Below are positions 1 through 7,497 of a stretch of 25,233 nt of DNA, piece by piece. The notes under the pieces were generated by a model, which saw nothing but the letters and a program-made list of their open reading frames with translations, was not told the DNA's origin and made no database searches. The DNA is from a bacterium. GTDB taxonomy: Bacteria > T1Sed10-126. The stretch's first letter is position 1; the number at the start of each line of letters is the position of its first letter. Location: the NCBI GenBank assembly GCA_003554945.1, contig PWHN01000060.1, positions 1 to 25,233 on the forward strand, given 5' to 3'. The translations under genes were made by a program, and so were the position numbers.

Positions 1-1048
1 GGCAAGCCGTGGCAAGAGGTAAGAGCGCCCTGTAAATCTCCTCGTTCATCGGTATAAAATAAGAGTCCACTCGCACATCGGTCGCCTCTGAATCATAACT
101 CCCCCGCAGAATCATCAACCGCTCAAGCCCGGCTGAAAAACCAATGGCCGGGGTTGGACTACCGCCCAGTTCCTCCACTAATCCATCGTATCGCCCACCG
201 GCAAGCACGGCGTCCTGCTCGCCAAGAGCGTCAGAAGTAAACTCAAAAGCTGTCCGGCTGTAGTAATCAAGCCCCCGGACAAGATAAGGGTCAACCTCAT
301 AATCAACCTCGTAAACTTCAAGCAACTGGCGTAGTCCTTTAAAATGATCCTGGCATTTATCACAAATAAATTCTGGCAGACGTGGTATTTCGCGCCTGTA
401 AAGCTGCCGGCAGTTCTCATTTTTACAATCTAAAACCCGCAGCGGATTTTCCCGCAGACGGCGATCACAATCCTCACACATTTTAGCCGCCAGTGGCTCC
501 AGCTTTTCACGCAGTTGGTCGATGTAGCCGGGCCGACATTCCGAACAACCGACAGAATTTAAGAGCAGTGTTGTTTCCTCCACATCAACCCGGCGCAGGT
601 AGTCACGCGCCAGGGCGATAACTTCAGCGTCAATTCGCGGTCCGCTTCGTCCTAAAACTTCTAAACCAAGCTGATGAAACTGCCGCAACCGGCCGCTCTG
701 AGGTCGCTCGTGGCGAAACATGGGACCGGCGTAATAAAATTTCAACTGGTTGTGATCGGAAGTCAGTCCCTTCTCATTGACCATTCGAACAACACCGGCC
801 GTATTTTCCGGGCGCAGCGCAACGACACGGTCGCCTCCCTGCTCAATCGTATACATCTCCTTGCTCACCACGTCGGAACCACTGCCGAGTGAGCGGTCAA
901 AAAGCCGGCCATCCTCCAGAATCGGCGTGCTTACCGCCCGGTAGCCGGCGGCGGAGAAGACCCGGCGACCGCAGTCAATAAGCTCTTGCAGGTCCTCGGC
1001 TCCGTCACCGAGGTAATCCTCCATTCCAGATAACGCTTGTAATTCCAA
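1..1048 (-). CDS. hisS: Histidyl-tRNA synthetase, C-terminus missing at window edge
   Basis: Class II aminoacyl-tRNA synthetase that charges tRNA-His in the cytoplasm. About 349 codons are visible; the C-terminal anticodon-binding domain is cut off by the left edge just after it begins. Visible marks are the N-terminal ELQALSGMEDYL region, motif 2 as LRPENTAG (LRPEGTAG in many HisS), the Cys-rich insertion CSECRPGY...CEDC...LDCKNENC, the histidine motif RGLDYYSRTAFE and the motif GGRYDGL. These favour true HisS over the paralogue HisZ. The proposed start is TTG at 1048-1046, one base after the metK stop, with an SD-like AGGGTGGG inside the metK end; the first in-frame ATG (1024-1022) would remove conserved N-terminal residues. 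It is the last visible gene of the def-fmt-cvpA-TPR-metK-hisS operon. Identity is certain; the start is likely but not proven. Confidence 0.93.
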   Translation of the reverse strand, partial: MELQALSGMEDYLGDGAEDLQELIDCGRRVFSAAGYRAVSTPILEDGRLFDRSLGSGSDVVSKEMYTIEQGGDRVVALRPENTAGVVRMVNEKGLTSDHNQLKFYYAGPMFRHERPQSGRLRQFHQLGLEVLGRSGPRIDAEVIALARDYLRRVDVEETTLLLNSVGCSECRPGYIDQLREKLEPLAAKMCEDCDRRLRENPLRVLDCKNENCRQLYRREIPRLPEFICDKCQDHFKGLRQLLEVYEVDYEVDPYLVRGLDYYSRTAFEFTSDALGEQDAVLAGGRYDGLVEELGGSPTPAIGFSAGLERLMILRGSYDSEATDVRVDSYFIPMNEEIYRALLPLATAC

Positions 1049-1049
1049 A

Positions 1050-2201
1050 CTAACCCACCCTGTCGGCGAGCAGGTCAGCGCGGTCCGTTTTCTCCCAGGT
1101 AAATTCCGGTCCTTTGCGACCAAAGTGCCCGTAGGCCGCTGTCTTCTTATAAATGGGTCGGCGCAGCTCAAGATCGTTGATCAAACCGGCGGGGGTTAAA
1201 TCAAACTCCGCCCGCACAGCCTTTTCAATTTCATTTTTCGGCACTTTGCCCGTTCCGTGCGTATCAATCATGACCGAAACTGGCTCCACAACGCCAATCG
1301 CGTAGGCCACCTGAACCGTACACTGGTCAGCCAGTCCCGAAGCTACCACATTCTTTGCAACATAACGTGCACCATAGGTGGCGCTGCGATCGACTTTGGT
1401 CGGGTCCTTACCGGAAAATGCTCCGCCCCCGTGCGTACAGTAACCACCGTAAGTATCGACAATAATCTTGCGCCCCGTCAGACCGGCATCTCCGTAGGGG
1501 CCTCCCCTCACAAAACGGCCCGTCGGATTTACGTATAGCTCTGTTTCATCCGTCAGCCACTTGCCCGGAATTACTTCCTCAACCAGCTGTTCTTTCAGGT
1601 CGGCTTTAATTTCTTCCTGGGTCAGTTCCGGGTCGTGCTGGGTAGAGACGACAACTGCCGTCACTTCAACCGGTTTTCGACCGTCGTAGCGGACCGTTAC
1701 CTGGCTTTTACCGTCCGGGCGCAGATAATCCAGTTCACCCTCGCGGCGCAGACGGGCCAACCCCTTGGTCAAGCGGTGAGAGAGAATTATAGGCGCCGGC
1801 ATTAACTCTTCAGTTTCATTGGTGGCATAACCAAACATCAATCCCTGGTCTCCAGCGCCTCCTTTGTCAACTCCCTGGGCAATGTCCGGCGACTGGCGGT
1901 CCAGGGCCACCATGACCGAGCAGGTCTCGGCGTCAAATCCCAGCTCACTGTCGGTATACCCTATTTCTTCCACCGTCTTTCGAGCAACCTTGCTATAGTC
2001 TATGTCCGCTTCTGTGGTGATTTCTCCCGTCATAAATACCAATCCGGTTGAAACAGAAGTTTCACAAGCAACACGCGAGCTGGTATCCTCCTCGAACGCT
2101 GCATCCAGGACAGCATCGCTTATCTGATCGGCCATCTTATCCGGATGACCTTCCGTCACCGACTCGGATGTAAATAGATACGGTTCTTCTCCGTTAAACA
2201 T
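1050..2201 (-). CDS. metK: S-adenosylmethionine synthetase
   Basis: Makes S-adenosylmethionine from methionine and ATP. At 383 residues the protein has the normal family length and all signatures: [13 protein letters not shown] near the N-terminus, the ATP motif [12 protein letters not shown], and the phosphate loop [16 protein letters not shown]. The ATG at 2201 is preceded by an SD (GGAG) about 8 nt upstream. Only 42 bp separate it from the TPR gene upstream, so no SAM riboswitch of any known class would fit there; expression most likely comes from the operon promoter upstream of def. The downstream hisS start abuts the metK stop, suggesting translational coupling. The SAM product links it functionally to the methylthioadenosine/SAH deaminase-like gene at 17429-18772. 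Confidence 0.98.
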   Translation of the reverse strand: MFNGEEPYLFTSESVTEGHPDKMADQISDAVLDAAFEEDTSSRVACETSVSTGLVFMTGEITTEADIDYSKVARKTVEEIGYTDSELGFDAETCSVMVALDRQSPDIAQGVDKGGAGDQGLMFGYATNETEELMPAPIILSHRLTKGLARLRREGELDYLRPDGKSQVTVRYDGRKPVEVTAVVVSTQHDPELTQEEIKADLKEQLVEEVIPGKWLTDETELYVNPTGRFVRGGPYGDAGLTGRKIIVDTYGGYCTHGGGAFSGKDPTKVDRSATYGARYVAKNVVASGLADQCTVQVAYAIGVVEPVSVMIDTHGTGKVPKNEIEKAVRAEFDLTPAGLINDLELRRPIYKKTAAYGHFGRKGPEFTWEKTDRADLLADRVG

Positions 2202-2243
2202 CTTGTGATCACTCCATTTGTGAAAATTATCATTGCTTAATCT

Positions 2244-2978
2244 CTATGCTGATTTGACTGAATCATCCATATCTTCTTTTTCCTCACGCTCGGCCTGCAA
2301 CCGGCTCAACGGCAGACCCAGACGCCGGTATACTGCAGTTAGAAGCTCACGGGCCTCGTCGTGGACATGCTCATCATCCAACAGCCCCTTTAGTATTTTA
2401 ACCGCTCGTGGAAATTTCGTCCTCTTTACCAGGCAACGCGCTAAATTAAGTTTAACCTCGCTATTGTTCGTATATTCAAGCGCACTTTCAAACGCCTGCT
2501 GAGCCTGATAGTAGCTGCCCACGTTTAGAAACTCATTGCCGCGGCGAACGTATTTATCAAAATAATTGCCGGAATTTTTCTCAACTTCTTGTTCCACTTT
2601 TTTTCTCAACCTGACCAGCTTGAGCCGGGGCTGAATTTTACGACCAATCAGCTCTTTTTGTTCCGGCAAATCATCCGCATCTATTTCCTGTATTGTCTCC
2701 AGCGCCCGGTCGTGAAATGAACGCTGATGGTAGGCCCAGGCCAGGCGCAGACGATCCAGCGCTGTCAACTCCTCGGCCACCTTCTTCAGCTTTCTGTATT
2801 CGACAAGCGCATAGACAGGGTGATCCAGTCCAAGCAGGTAAATATCACCCAGCAGCCGGTGACCGGCGGCCCAGTAAGGATCACGGCTCAATCCCTTTTT
2901 TAATTTTTCCACTGCCGTGGATAGATCATCTTCGCTCAGTTCCTGGTAGACTTCCGTCAATAAATTGTCCAGATCCAT
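2244..2978 (-). CDS. TPR-repeat protein of unknown partner
   Basis: A 244-residue soluble protein made of helical repeats of tetratricopeptide type. Recognisable units include the region around WAAGHRLLGDIYLLG, RLRLAWAYHQRSFHDRALE, and FLNVGSYYQAQQAFESALEY followed by VKLNLARCLVKRTKFPRAVK. The middle (about 105-135) is strongly charged and probably helical, and the C-terminus is an acidic/lysine tail. No signal peptide or membrane segment is visible, so it is likely a cytoplasmic scaffold. The ATG at 2978 has GAGAGGAG about 6 nt upstream. It lies 3 bp after cvpA and 42 bp before metK in the same operon. The sequence gives no hint of the partner; a role next to the CvpA membrane protein is only suggested by position. 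Confidence 0.85.
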   Translation of the reverse strand: MDLDNLLTEVYQELSEDDLSTAVEKLKKGLSRDPYWAAGHRLLGDIYLLGLDHPVYALVEYRKLKKVAEELTALDRLRLAWAYHQRSFHDRALETIQEIDADDLPEQKELIGRKIQPRLKLVRLRKKVEQEVEKNSGNYFDKYVRRGNEFLNVGSYYQAQQAFESALEYTNNSEVKLNLARCLVKRTKFPRAVKILKGLLDDEHVHDEARELLTAVYRRLGLPLSRLQAEREEKEDMDDSVKSA

Positions 2979-2981
2979 CCT

Positions 2982-3518
2982 CTACTCCTCTCTAAAACCT
3001 TCCAGCCACTCCTCGGCCCGGGCAATATAATCCTGGCCAAAGTCGTCAAATAAATATGGAATCCCATCCATCGTCCAGGTTACAACTCGCACCACCGGAC
3101 GACTGATAGTTGAATTTTCGACATAGTTTGGACGCTCCTCCCCCGAAATCGCTACCAGCATTACTAAGATCACACCGACAATTATAACACCTCGAATTAA
3201 TCCGAGAAGCGCTCCGGCAAGCCGGTCAAAAAAGCCCAGTTTTATGAAATGCACGAAATTGTGACATAAGAGACCGAGTAAGACAAGCACCGCACCCGCC
3301 AGTATAAAAACCGTAATAAATGATAGGGTCGCGGCCAGATCCGGCCCTTCAAACACAATCTCCACCAGCGGTTGAAATGAGGGGTAAAATAGAAAAGCAA
3401 TTATCAGCCCCAGGACAAAAGCCAGGAAGTAAAAGAGCTCCAGTATAAATCCCTGGCGAAAACTCCAGTAAGTGCTAAATATTACCCCGATTATCAGCAA
3501 CCAATCAAACCAGTTCAT
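2982..3518 (-). CDS. cvpA: CvpA-family membrane protein
   Basis: A 178-residue integral membrane protein. Four hydrophobic segments are visible, beginning with NWFDWLLIIGVIFSTYWSFR, then a long segment around LFYFLAFVLGLIIAFLFYP, then ITVFILAGAVLVLLGLL, then LLGLIRGVIIVGVILVMLV. The order, the Arg-Gln-Gly after the first helix and the FDRLAGALLGLIRG signature before the last helix are typical of CvpA, named for colicin V production and linked in other bacteria to envelope stress and cell division. The C-terminal 45 residues are soluble and charged. The ATG overlaps the fmt stop by 4 bp (ATGA), and the SD GGAGGAAG lies inside fmt, so translation is likely coupled to fmt. The molecular function of the family is not settled. 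Confidence 0.88.
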   Translation of the reverse strand: MNWFDWLLIIGVIFSTYWSFRQGFILELFYFLAFVLGLIIAFLFYPSFQPLVEIVFEGPDLAATLSFITVFILAGAVLVLLGLLCHNFVHFIKLGFFDRLAGALLGLIRGVIIVGVILVMLVAISGEERPNYVENSTISRPVVRVVTWTMDGIPYLFDDFGQDYIARAEEWLEGFREE

Positions 3519-4462
3519 CTATTTTCTTCCTCCCACACTTGATTACCTACTTCAAGATGCTGACGCCCGGCCTGAAAAGCTTCACATTTCATTTCCCGGC
3601 TTCCGGCCGGCTTCAAAGCTTCAATTCTGAGCGCATCGCGGCCGGCGGCAACTACCAGCCCTCCCTCTTCAATTGCCACTATTTCTCCCGCTTCTCCCTC
3701 GCCTTCGGTCACCGAGGCCCGACAGATGATACAACGTTCTCCACCAATTTTTGTGTGCGCTCCCGGCCGGGGATAATAAGCTCTAATCTGCCTCTCAATT
3801 TCCTCAGCCTCGGATTGCCAGTCAATTTCAGCATCGGCTTTGCTAATTCGCGAAGCATAGGTTGAACTTCCGCTCTGTTCTTTGCATTTTAGCGCATCTG
3901 ACTTCAGCCGCTCCAGAAAAGTATCCAGCGCTTTGCAATTCAATTCACTCAAACGATTGTAAAGCGATTTGTAGGACTCTTTCTCTTTAACCTGGATTTC
4001 TTTCTGCACACATATCGGGCCGGCGTCCAGGTCCTCAACCAGCTTAAAAATGGTCACCCCTGTCTTTTCATCGCCGGCCAGTAGAGTATGTCTGATTGGG
4101 GCCGCACCCCGCCAGCGGGGCAGCAGACTGGCATGGAAATTGTAACTACCATGCTGCGGATAATGAAATACTTCCGGCTTTAGTATCTGCCCAAACGCAA
4201 CCACAAACATCAAATCCAGCGGACCGGTCTTAGAAAAAATTTCATCTGCTTCCTCATTAAAGCTGGCCGGTTGATAAATTGGCAGATCCAGCTCTTCCGC
4301 CGCTTTTCCCACAGGTGTCAACTGTTTTTTCTGACCCCGGCCCCGCCGCTTCGACGGCTTCGTTACCACCCCTTTAAAATCCACGTCCACTCGCTCCTCG
4401 AGCCGGTTCATTACTTTACAGCCGTAGGGGGCCGTCCCCACAAAAAGTGTCTTAAGTTTCAC
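3515..4462 (-). CDS. fmt: Methionyl-tRNA formyltransferase
   Basis: Formylates initiator Met-tRNA using 10-formyl-THF before translation initiation. The 315-residue protein has the family's usual length. The catalytic triad is visible as Asn108 and His110 in NFHASLLPRWRGAAPI and Asp146 in DLDAGP; the C-terminal domain contains RQIRAYYPRPGAHT. An upstream in-frame reading to 4516 exists, but I place the start at GTG 4462 because GGGAGGGGG sits just before it and the protein then begins KLKTLFVGT, as the Rossmann N-terminus should. This start overlaps the end of def by 11 bp, the standard def-fmt pairing. The product of Fmt is later removed by Def. Confidence 0.96.
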   Translation of the reverse strand: MKLKTLFVGTAPYGCKVMNRLEERVDVDFKGVVTKPSKRRGRGQKKQLTPVGKAAEELDLPIYQPASFNEEADEIFSKTGPLDLMFVVAFGQILKPEVFHYPQHGSYNFHASLLPRWRGAAPIRHTLLAGDEKTGVTIFKLVEDLDAGPICVQKEIQVKEKESYKSLYNRLSELNCKALDTFLERLKSDALKCKEQSGSSTYASRISKADAEIDWQSEAEEIERQIRAYYPRPGAHTKIGGERCIICRASVTEGEGEAGEIVAIEEGGLVVAAGRDALRIEALKPAGSREMKCEAFQAGRQHLEVGNQVWEEENR

Positions 4463-4955
4463 TTTTTCCCCCTCCCTTTGCCTCTTCCAGTTGTTTCTGC
4501 ATCTCCATCTTTTCACTCAATGAAGCGTGGTCAACCAGCGTTATTCCGTCCAGATGATCGACCTCATGCTGCACACACTGAGCCAGCAGGTTTTCCACTG
4601 TCATCTCTACTTCTTCACCCGCGGCTGTCAGGGCTTTAAAGGTAACCACTCGTCCCCGTTCAGCTTCAATTTTTACCCCCGGGAAGCTTAAACAGGACTC
4701 GGGTATTTTCTCTGTCTCCCGCACCTTTATAATTTCTGGATTGAAGTATGCGGACCACTGCAGTTTGTCCGGCTCATCACGCATCAAAAAAATGCGAACG
4801 CTTTCGCCCACCTGCGGTGCTGCCAGTCCGACCCCCTCTTCCTCAGAAACTATCCGTCGCATATCCGCAACCAGTTCATCCCACTCCCCCGGGTCTTCCA
4901 CAGGCTCCGCTTCTTTCTTTAAAACATCAGCTGGGTAAATTTGTAACTCTCGCAT
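4452..4955 (-). CDS. def: Peptide deformylase
   Basis: Metalloenzyme that removes the N-formyl group from nascent proteins. The 167-residue protein carries motif 1 GVGLAAPQVG (41-50), motif 2 ESCLS (86-90, metal ligand Cys88) and motif 3 QHEVDH (129-134, ligands His130 and His134, catalytic Glu131). Motif 2 is usually EGCLS; here the Gly is Ser87, a conservative departure next to the metal. The ATG at 4955 has a strong SD (AAAGGAGA) 7-8 nt upstream. It is the first gene of the six-gene minus-strand operon, preceded by a 171 bp gap that should hold the operon promoter, although I could not pick a convincing -35/-10 pair there. Confidence 0.96.
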   Translation of the reverse strand: MRELQIYPADVLKKEAEPVEDPGEWDELVADMRRIVSEEEGVGLAAPQVGESVRIFLMRDEPDKLQWSAYFNPEIIKVRETEKIPESCLSFPGVKIEAERGRVVTFKALTAAGEEVEMTVENLLAQCVQHEVDHLDGITLVDHASLSEKMEMQKQLEEAKGGGKSET

Positions 4956-5126
4956 CTTAAAATCTCCTTTGCTTGGTTTGAAAAGACATTTATTTTCTCA
5001 TACTTTCCTGATTTCTTCATCCCTCCCACACTTCAACCATCAAACTTCCAGAATCTCCCCCAAAACTTTTTGATAATATTCTTTTCGGGGGTTCTGAGGG
5101 TTCAGACTGAAAGGGGAGGAATCAGA

Positions 5127-5699
5127 CTACGTCTCTTGTTCTAATATCCAGTCAACGGCAGACGGTAAAGCCTTAGCTATGTAATCTGGTTTAACATCAT
5201 CATTTTCGTCCAGAGCCCGGGCCACCGCTTCTCCCTTGCCCGTGCGCACCAGAATCGAACGACAGCCGGCTCGCTTCCCCGCCCTGACATCGGAAAGCTT
5301 GTCACCGACCATAAAAGAGCTCTTCAGGTCAATATCGTGCTCCTCAGCCGCGTCCAACAGCATTCCAGGAGCGGGTTTGCGCCGTTCGAGTCCGTTCCGG
5401 TAACGCTCTCTTTTAGCCTCAGGGTGGGCCGGACAATAATAGATATCCAGCAGATTTACCCCGCAAGAATTCAGCATCTCCCGCAAGTGCGCATGCATCT
5501 TCTTAACAGTAGATTCATCAAAATAACCGCGGGCGACACCGGATTGGTTAGTTACTATTACCAGTTCAAATCCAGCCTCCTCTATTTTCTTCAGCGCTTC
5601 CGGGATTCCGTCAAAAAATTCAAGTTCAGCCGGGTCGTCAGGATAATCCTTGTCCACAACCAGCGTTCCGTCCCGATCTATAAATACGGCTCGTCTCAC
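5127..5699 (-). CDS. gmhB: HAD-IIIA phosphatase, GmhB-like (heptose bisphosphate 7-phosphatase)
   Basis: Likely removes the C7 phosphate from D-glycero-D-manno-heptose 1,7-bisphosphate on the way to ADP-heptose for LPS core. The 190 residues show HAD motif I FIDRDGTL (Asp8, Asp10), motif II VTNQSGVARGYF, the RRKPAPGML segment (Lys108) and acidic motif GDKLSDV. Canonical GmhB binds zinc through a C-x-H plus C-x-C loop; here only CPAH (Cys89) remains and the second Cys pair is replaced around Leu104-Arg106, so the zinc knuckle looks lost. The start is GTG 5699, overlapping the DUF4254 stop by 4 bp, with GGGAG upstream. hldD, a later enzyme of the same pathway, is divergent at 6513. A histidinol-phosphatase-like role is the alternative, but there are no his genes nearby. 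Confidence 0.82.
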   Translation of the reverse strand: MRRAVFIDRDGTLVVDKDYPDDPAELEFFDGIPEALKKIEEAGFELVIVTNQSGVARGYFDESTVKKMHAHLREMLNSCGVNLLDIYYCPAHPEAKRERYRNGLERRKPAPGMLLDAAEEHDIDLKSSFMVGDKLSDVRAGKRAGCRSILVRTGKGEAVARALDENDDVKPDYIAKALPSAVDWILEQET

Positions 5700-6358
5700 G
5701 TCTCCCGCTCTCCTTTTAACACCGGATTAATATCGGGGTCGTTATAGGTTTTAAACTGCCGGTAGATCTTGAACCGCTTCCGCCCCGCTTCAAGGTCGTC
5801 AATTAACCTCAAATAAGCCTCATGTAAATCATTGCGCTGCTCTGCCAGTAACTCCACTGTTTTACTCTTTTTATCCATCTCCCGGTAGTGGTAAAGTTTT
5901 AAAGAAAGAATAGAAATCCGATCAAGCATCAAGCCGGGCGGCTCACTGTGAAGTGACACCGTCTCCTCGTCTGTTATTTTTTGCTCTTCAAAAATCAACT
6001 CGTCCAGCTCTTCCATGCAGTTGTTACGTTGCTGGTTAACAGCATCAATTCCCCTCTTTATGGTCACAATTTGCTCGGCCGACGCCGTCTCTGCGCGGGC
6101 CTCCGTCTCAAAGTGCCAGATCGTATGATTGGTCAGGTGGAGCCGGCGCAATCTATTAACAAAAGCATCCTTCACTTCAGGAAGCTGAAGTCGTTCTTTT
6201 ATCAAAGGAAAGAACCGTTTCGCGGCGTCAGAATACCAATCACCATCAATATTTCTCCAGTCCTGCAAAAAGTCGAGCAGCCGGTCTCGGGCTTCCGCGG
6301 GCGACGGCGAGTTCCAGCTATTACTCCAGTTGTCAAATTGACTCAGTTGCGGGCGCAT
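5696..6358 (-). CDS. DUF4254 family protein
   Basis: A 220-residue soluble, charged, mostly helical protein. The segment LHLTNHTIWHFETEAR and the later IKRGIDAVNQQRNNCMEELDE match what I know of DUF4254, a family often found beside LPS or glycosyltransferase genes; its biochemical activity is unknown. No signal peptide or transmembrane helix is seen. The start is chosen at ATG 6358, with GGAG 9 nt upstream; the TTG two codons earlier (6364) is too close to that SD. The gene overlaps gmhB by 4 bp, so the two are co-translated. Together with the divergent hldD it suggests a role in heptose-containing surface polysaccharide, which is inference from position. Confidence 0.78.
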   Translation of the reverse strand: MRPQLSQFDNWSNSWNSPSPAEARDRLLDFLQDWRNIDGDWYSDAAKRFFPLIKERLQLPEVKDAFVNRLRRLHLTNHTIWHFETEARAETASAEQIVTIKRGIDAVNQQRNNCMEELDELIFEEQKITDEETVSLHSEPPGLMLDRISILSLKLYHYREMDKKSKTVELLAEQRNDLHEAYLRLIDDLEAGRKRFKIYRQFKTYNDPDINPVLKGERET

Positions 6359-6380
6359 AAGCAATCACTCCACTTTTACT

Positions 6381-6408
6381 TTTATGTTTTCCTCTCAGAG
6401 TTTACAAT
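6381..6408 (+). promoter_or_regulatory. Weak candidate promoter for hldD-mfd
   Basis: A good -10 hexamer TACAAT (6403-6408) has only a poor -35, TTTATG (6381-6386), 16 nt upstream. If used, the transcript leader would contain the palindrome at 6438-6472. It is the best match in the divergent gap, but unproven. Confidence 0.3.
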
Positions 6409-6437
6409 AAATACAATTTCACTAATAGGTCCAACTA

Positions 6438-6472
6438 CAAAAGCCTCCCCCTTGAGGGGGAAGAGGCTTTTG
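6438..6472. repeat. G/C palindrome in hldD leader (dispersed family)
   Basis: Outer arms CAAAAGCCT (6438-6446) and AGGCTTTTG (6464-6472) are perfect complements. The core is CCCCC-TTGA-GGGGG, with AAG unpaired on the right side. It shares the core design of the palindromes at 12122-12240, 12920-13036, 14365-14419, 20256-20432 and 21767-21839, but its outer arms differ. It sits 40 bp before the hldD ATG, so it could act as a leader hairpin. The T run after it is only four bases, so a strong terminator is unlikely. Confidence 0.85.
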
Positions 6473-6512
6473 TGATCGAACTCATTAATAGTATAGAAAG
6501 GAGACGTTCAAA

Positions 6513-7487
6513 ATGATAGTAGTTACCGGTGGTGCCGGCTTTATCGGCAGCGCAATTGTCTGGGAACTCAACAATCGTGGTTATCATGAAATTATGGTCG
6601 TCGACCGCCTGGGGACGGAAAAAAAATGGCGTAACTTACGTAATCTGGAAATAGCTGACTACTGGGACAAGCAGGAGTTTCTCGCCATGGCCGGCAATGA
6701 CGACCTGCCGGTCAAACCGGAAGCAATTCTCCACCTCGGGGCCTGCAGCGCTACCACGCAAGAAGACGCTGATTACCTGATGCGTAACAACTACCAGTAC
6801 ACCAAATACCTGGCCCGCTACGCGCTTGAACACGACGTCCGTTTCATCTACGCCTCCAGCGCCGCCACTTACGGAGACGGCGAGTTGGGCTACCGTGACG
6901 ATCACAACCTGCTCAGTCAGCTTCGCCCGTTAAACAAATACGCACTTTCTAAATACGCGTTTGACCTGCACGCCCTCCACAACGGCTGGCTGGATAAAAT
7001 CGTCGGACTTAAGTATTTCAACGTCTATGGACCTAACGAATACCACAAGGGCGAGATGCGCAGCGTTATCCACAAGAGCTTTGGACAAGCTCAAAACAAC
7101 GGTAAAATCCGGCTCTTTAAGTCGCACCGCGAAGACTGCGCTCACGGTGAACAGAAACGAGATTTCCTTTACGTAAAAGACGCCGTGAACATGTCCCTCT
7201 TTTTCCTGGAAAATCCTGACGTTAACGGCATATTTAACATCGGCTGTGGCGAGGCACGCTCCTTTAACCACCTTGCCCGGGCCGTATTTAAGACGCTGGA
7301 TCTGCCAGAAAATGTCGAATATTTCGATATGCCGGCCGATATCAGGGATCGCTATCAGTATTTTACCGAGGCCGATATCTCCAAACTCAGAGAGGCAGGC
7401 TATGAAAAAGAGATCCACACCCTTGAAGAAGGAGTCGCCGATTACCTTAACAACTACCTGTTGACTGACGACCCCCACCTCGGATGA
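6513..7487 (+). CDS. hldD: ADP-L-glycero-D-manno-heptose 6-epimerase
   Basis: Epimerises C6 of ADP-D-glycero-D-manno-heptose to the L,D form used in the LPS inner core. The 324-residue SDR protein has the nucleotide-binding motif GGAGFIGS (6-13), the YASSAATYGDG segment with Ser115/116, Tyr143-x3-Lys147 (YALSK), and NVYGPNEYHKGEMRS with a conserved Lys179 distinctive of HldD. The clear SD AAAGGAGA lies before the ATG. mfd starts 10 bp downstream, likely on the same transcript. It is divergent from the DUF4254-gmhB pair, so two heptose genes flank one control region. Its presence is the main sequence argument that the host has an LPS-type outer membrane, unless ADP-heptose is used for another glycan. 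Confidence 0.95.
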   Translation: MIVVTGGAGFIGSAIVWELNNRGYHEIMVVDRLGTEKKWRNLRNLEIADYWDKQEFLAMAGNDDLPVKPEAILHLGACSATTQEDADYLMRNNYQYTKYLARYALEHDVRFIYASSAATYGDGELGYRDDHNLLSQLRPLNKYALSKYAFDLHALHNGWLDKIVGLKYFNVYGPNEYHKGEMRSVIHKSFGQAQNNGKIRLFKSHREDCAHGEQKRDFLYVKDAVNMSLFFLENPDVNGIFNIGCGEARSFNHLARAVFKTLDLPENVEYFDMPADIRDRYQYFTEADISKLREAGYEKEIHTLEEGVADYLNNYLLTDDPHLG

Positions 7488-7497
7488 GTAGTTAAAC

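Noticed and set aside
178-420. Separate 80-residue gene
   Set aside because: Another frame of hisS; hisS itself is open across the whole left end with clear family motifs.
1-1048. HisZ (ATP phosphoribosyltransferase regulatory subunit)
   Set aside because: The Cys-rich insertion and the RGLDYYSRTAFE motif belong to HisS, and no histidine biosynthesis genes are nearby.
2202-2243. SAM riboswitch ahead of metK
   Set aside because: Only 42 bp are available and no conserved riboswitch core is visible.
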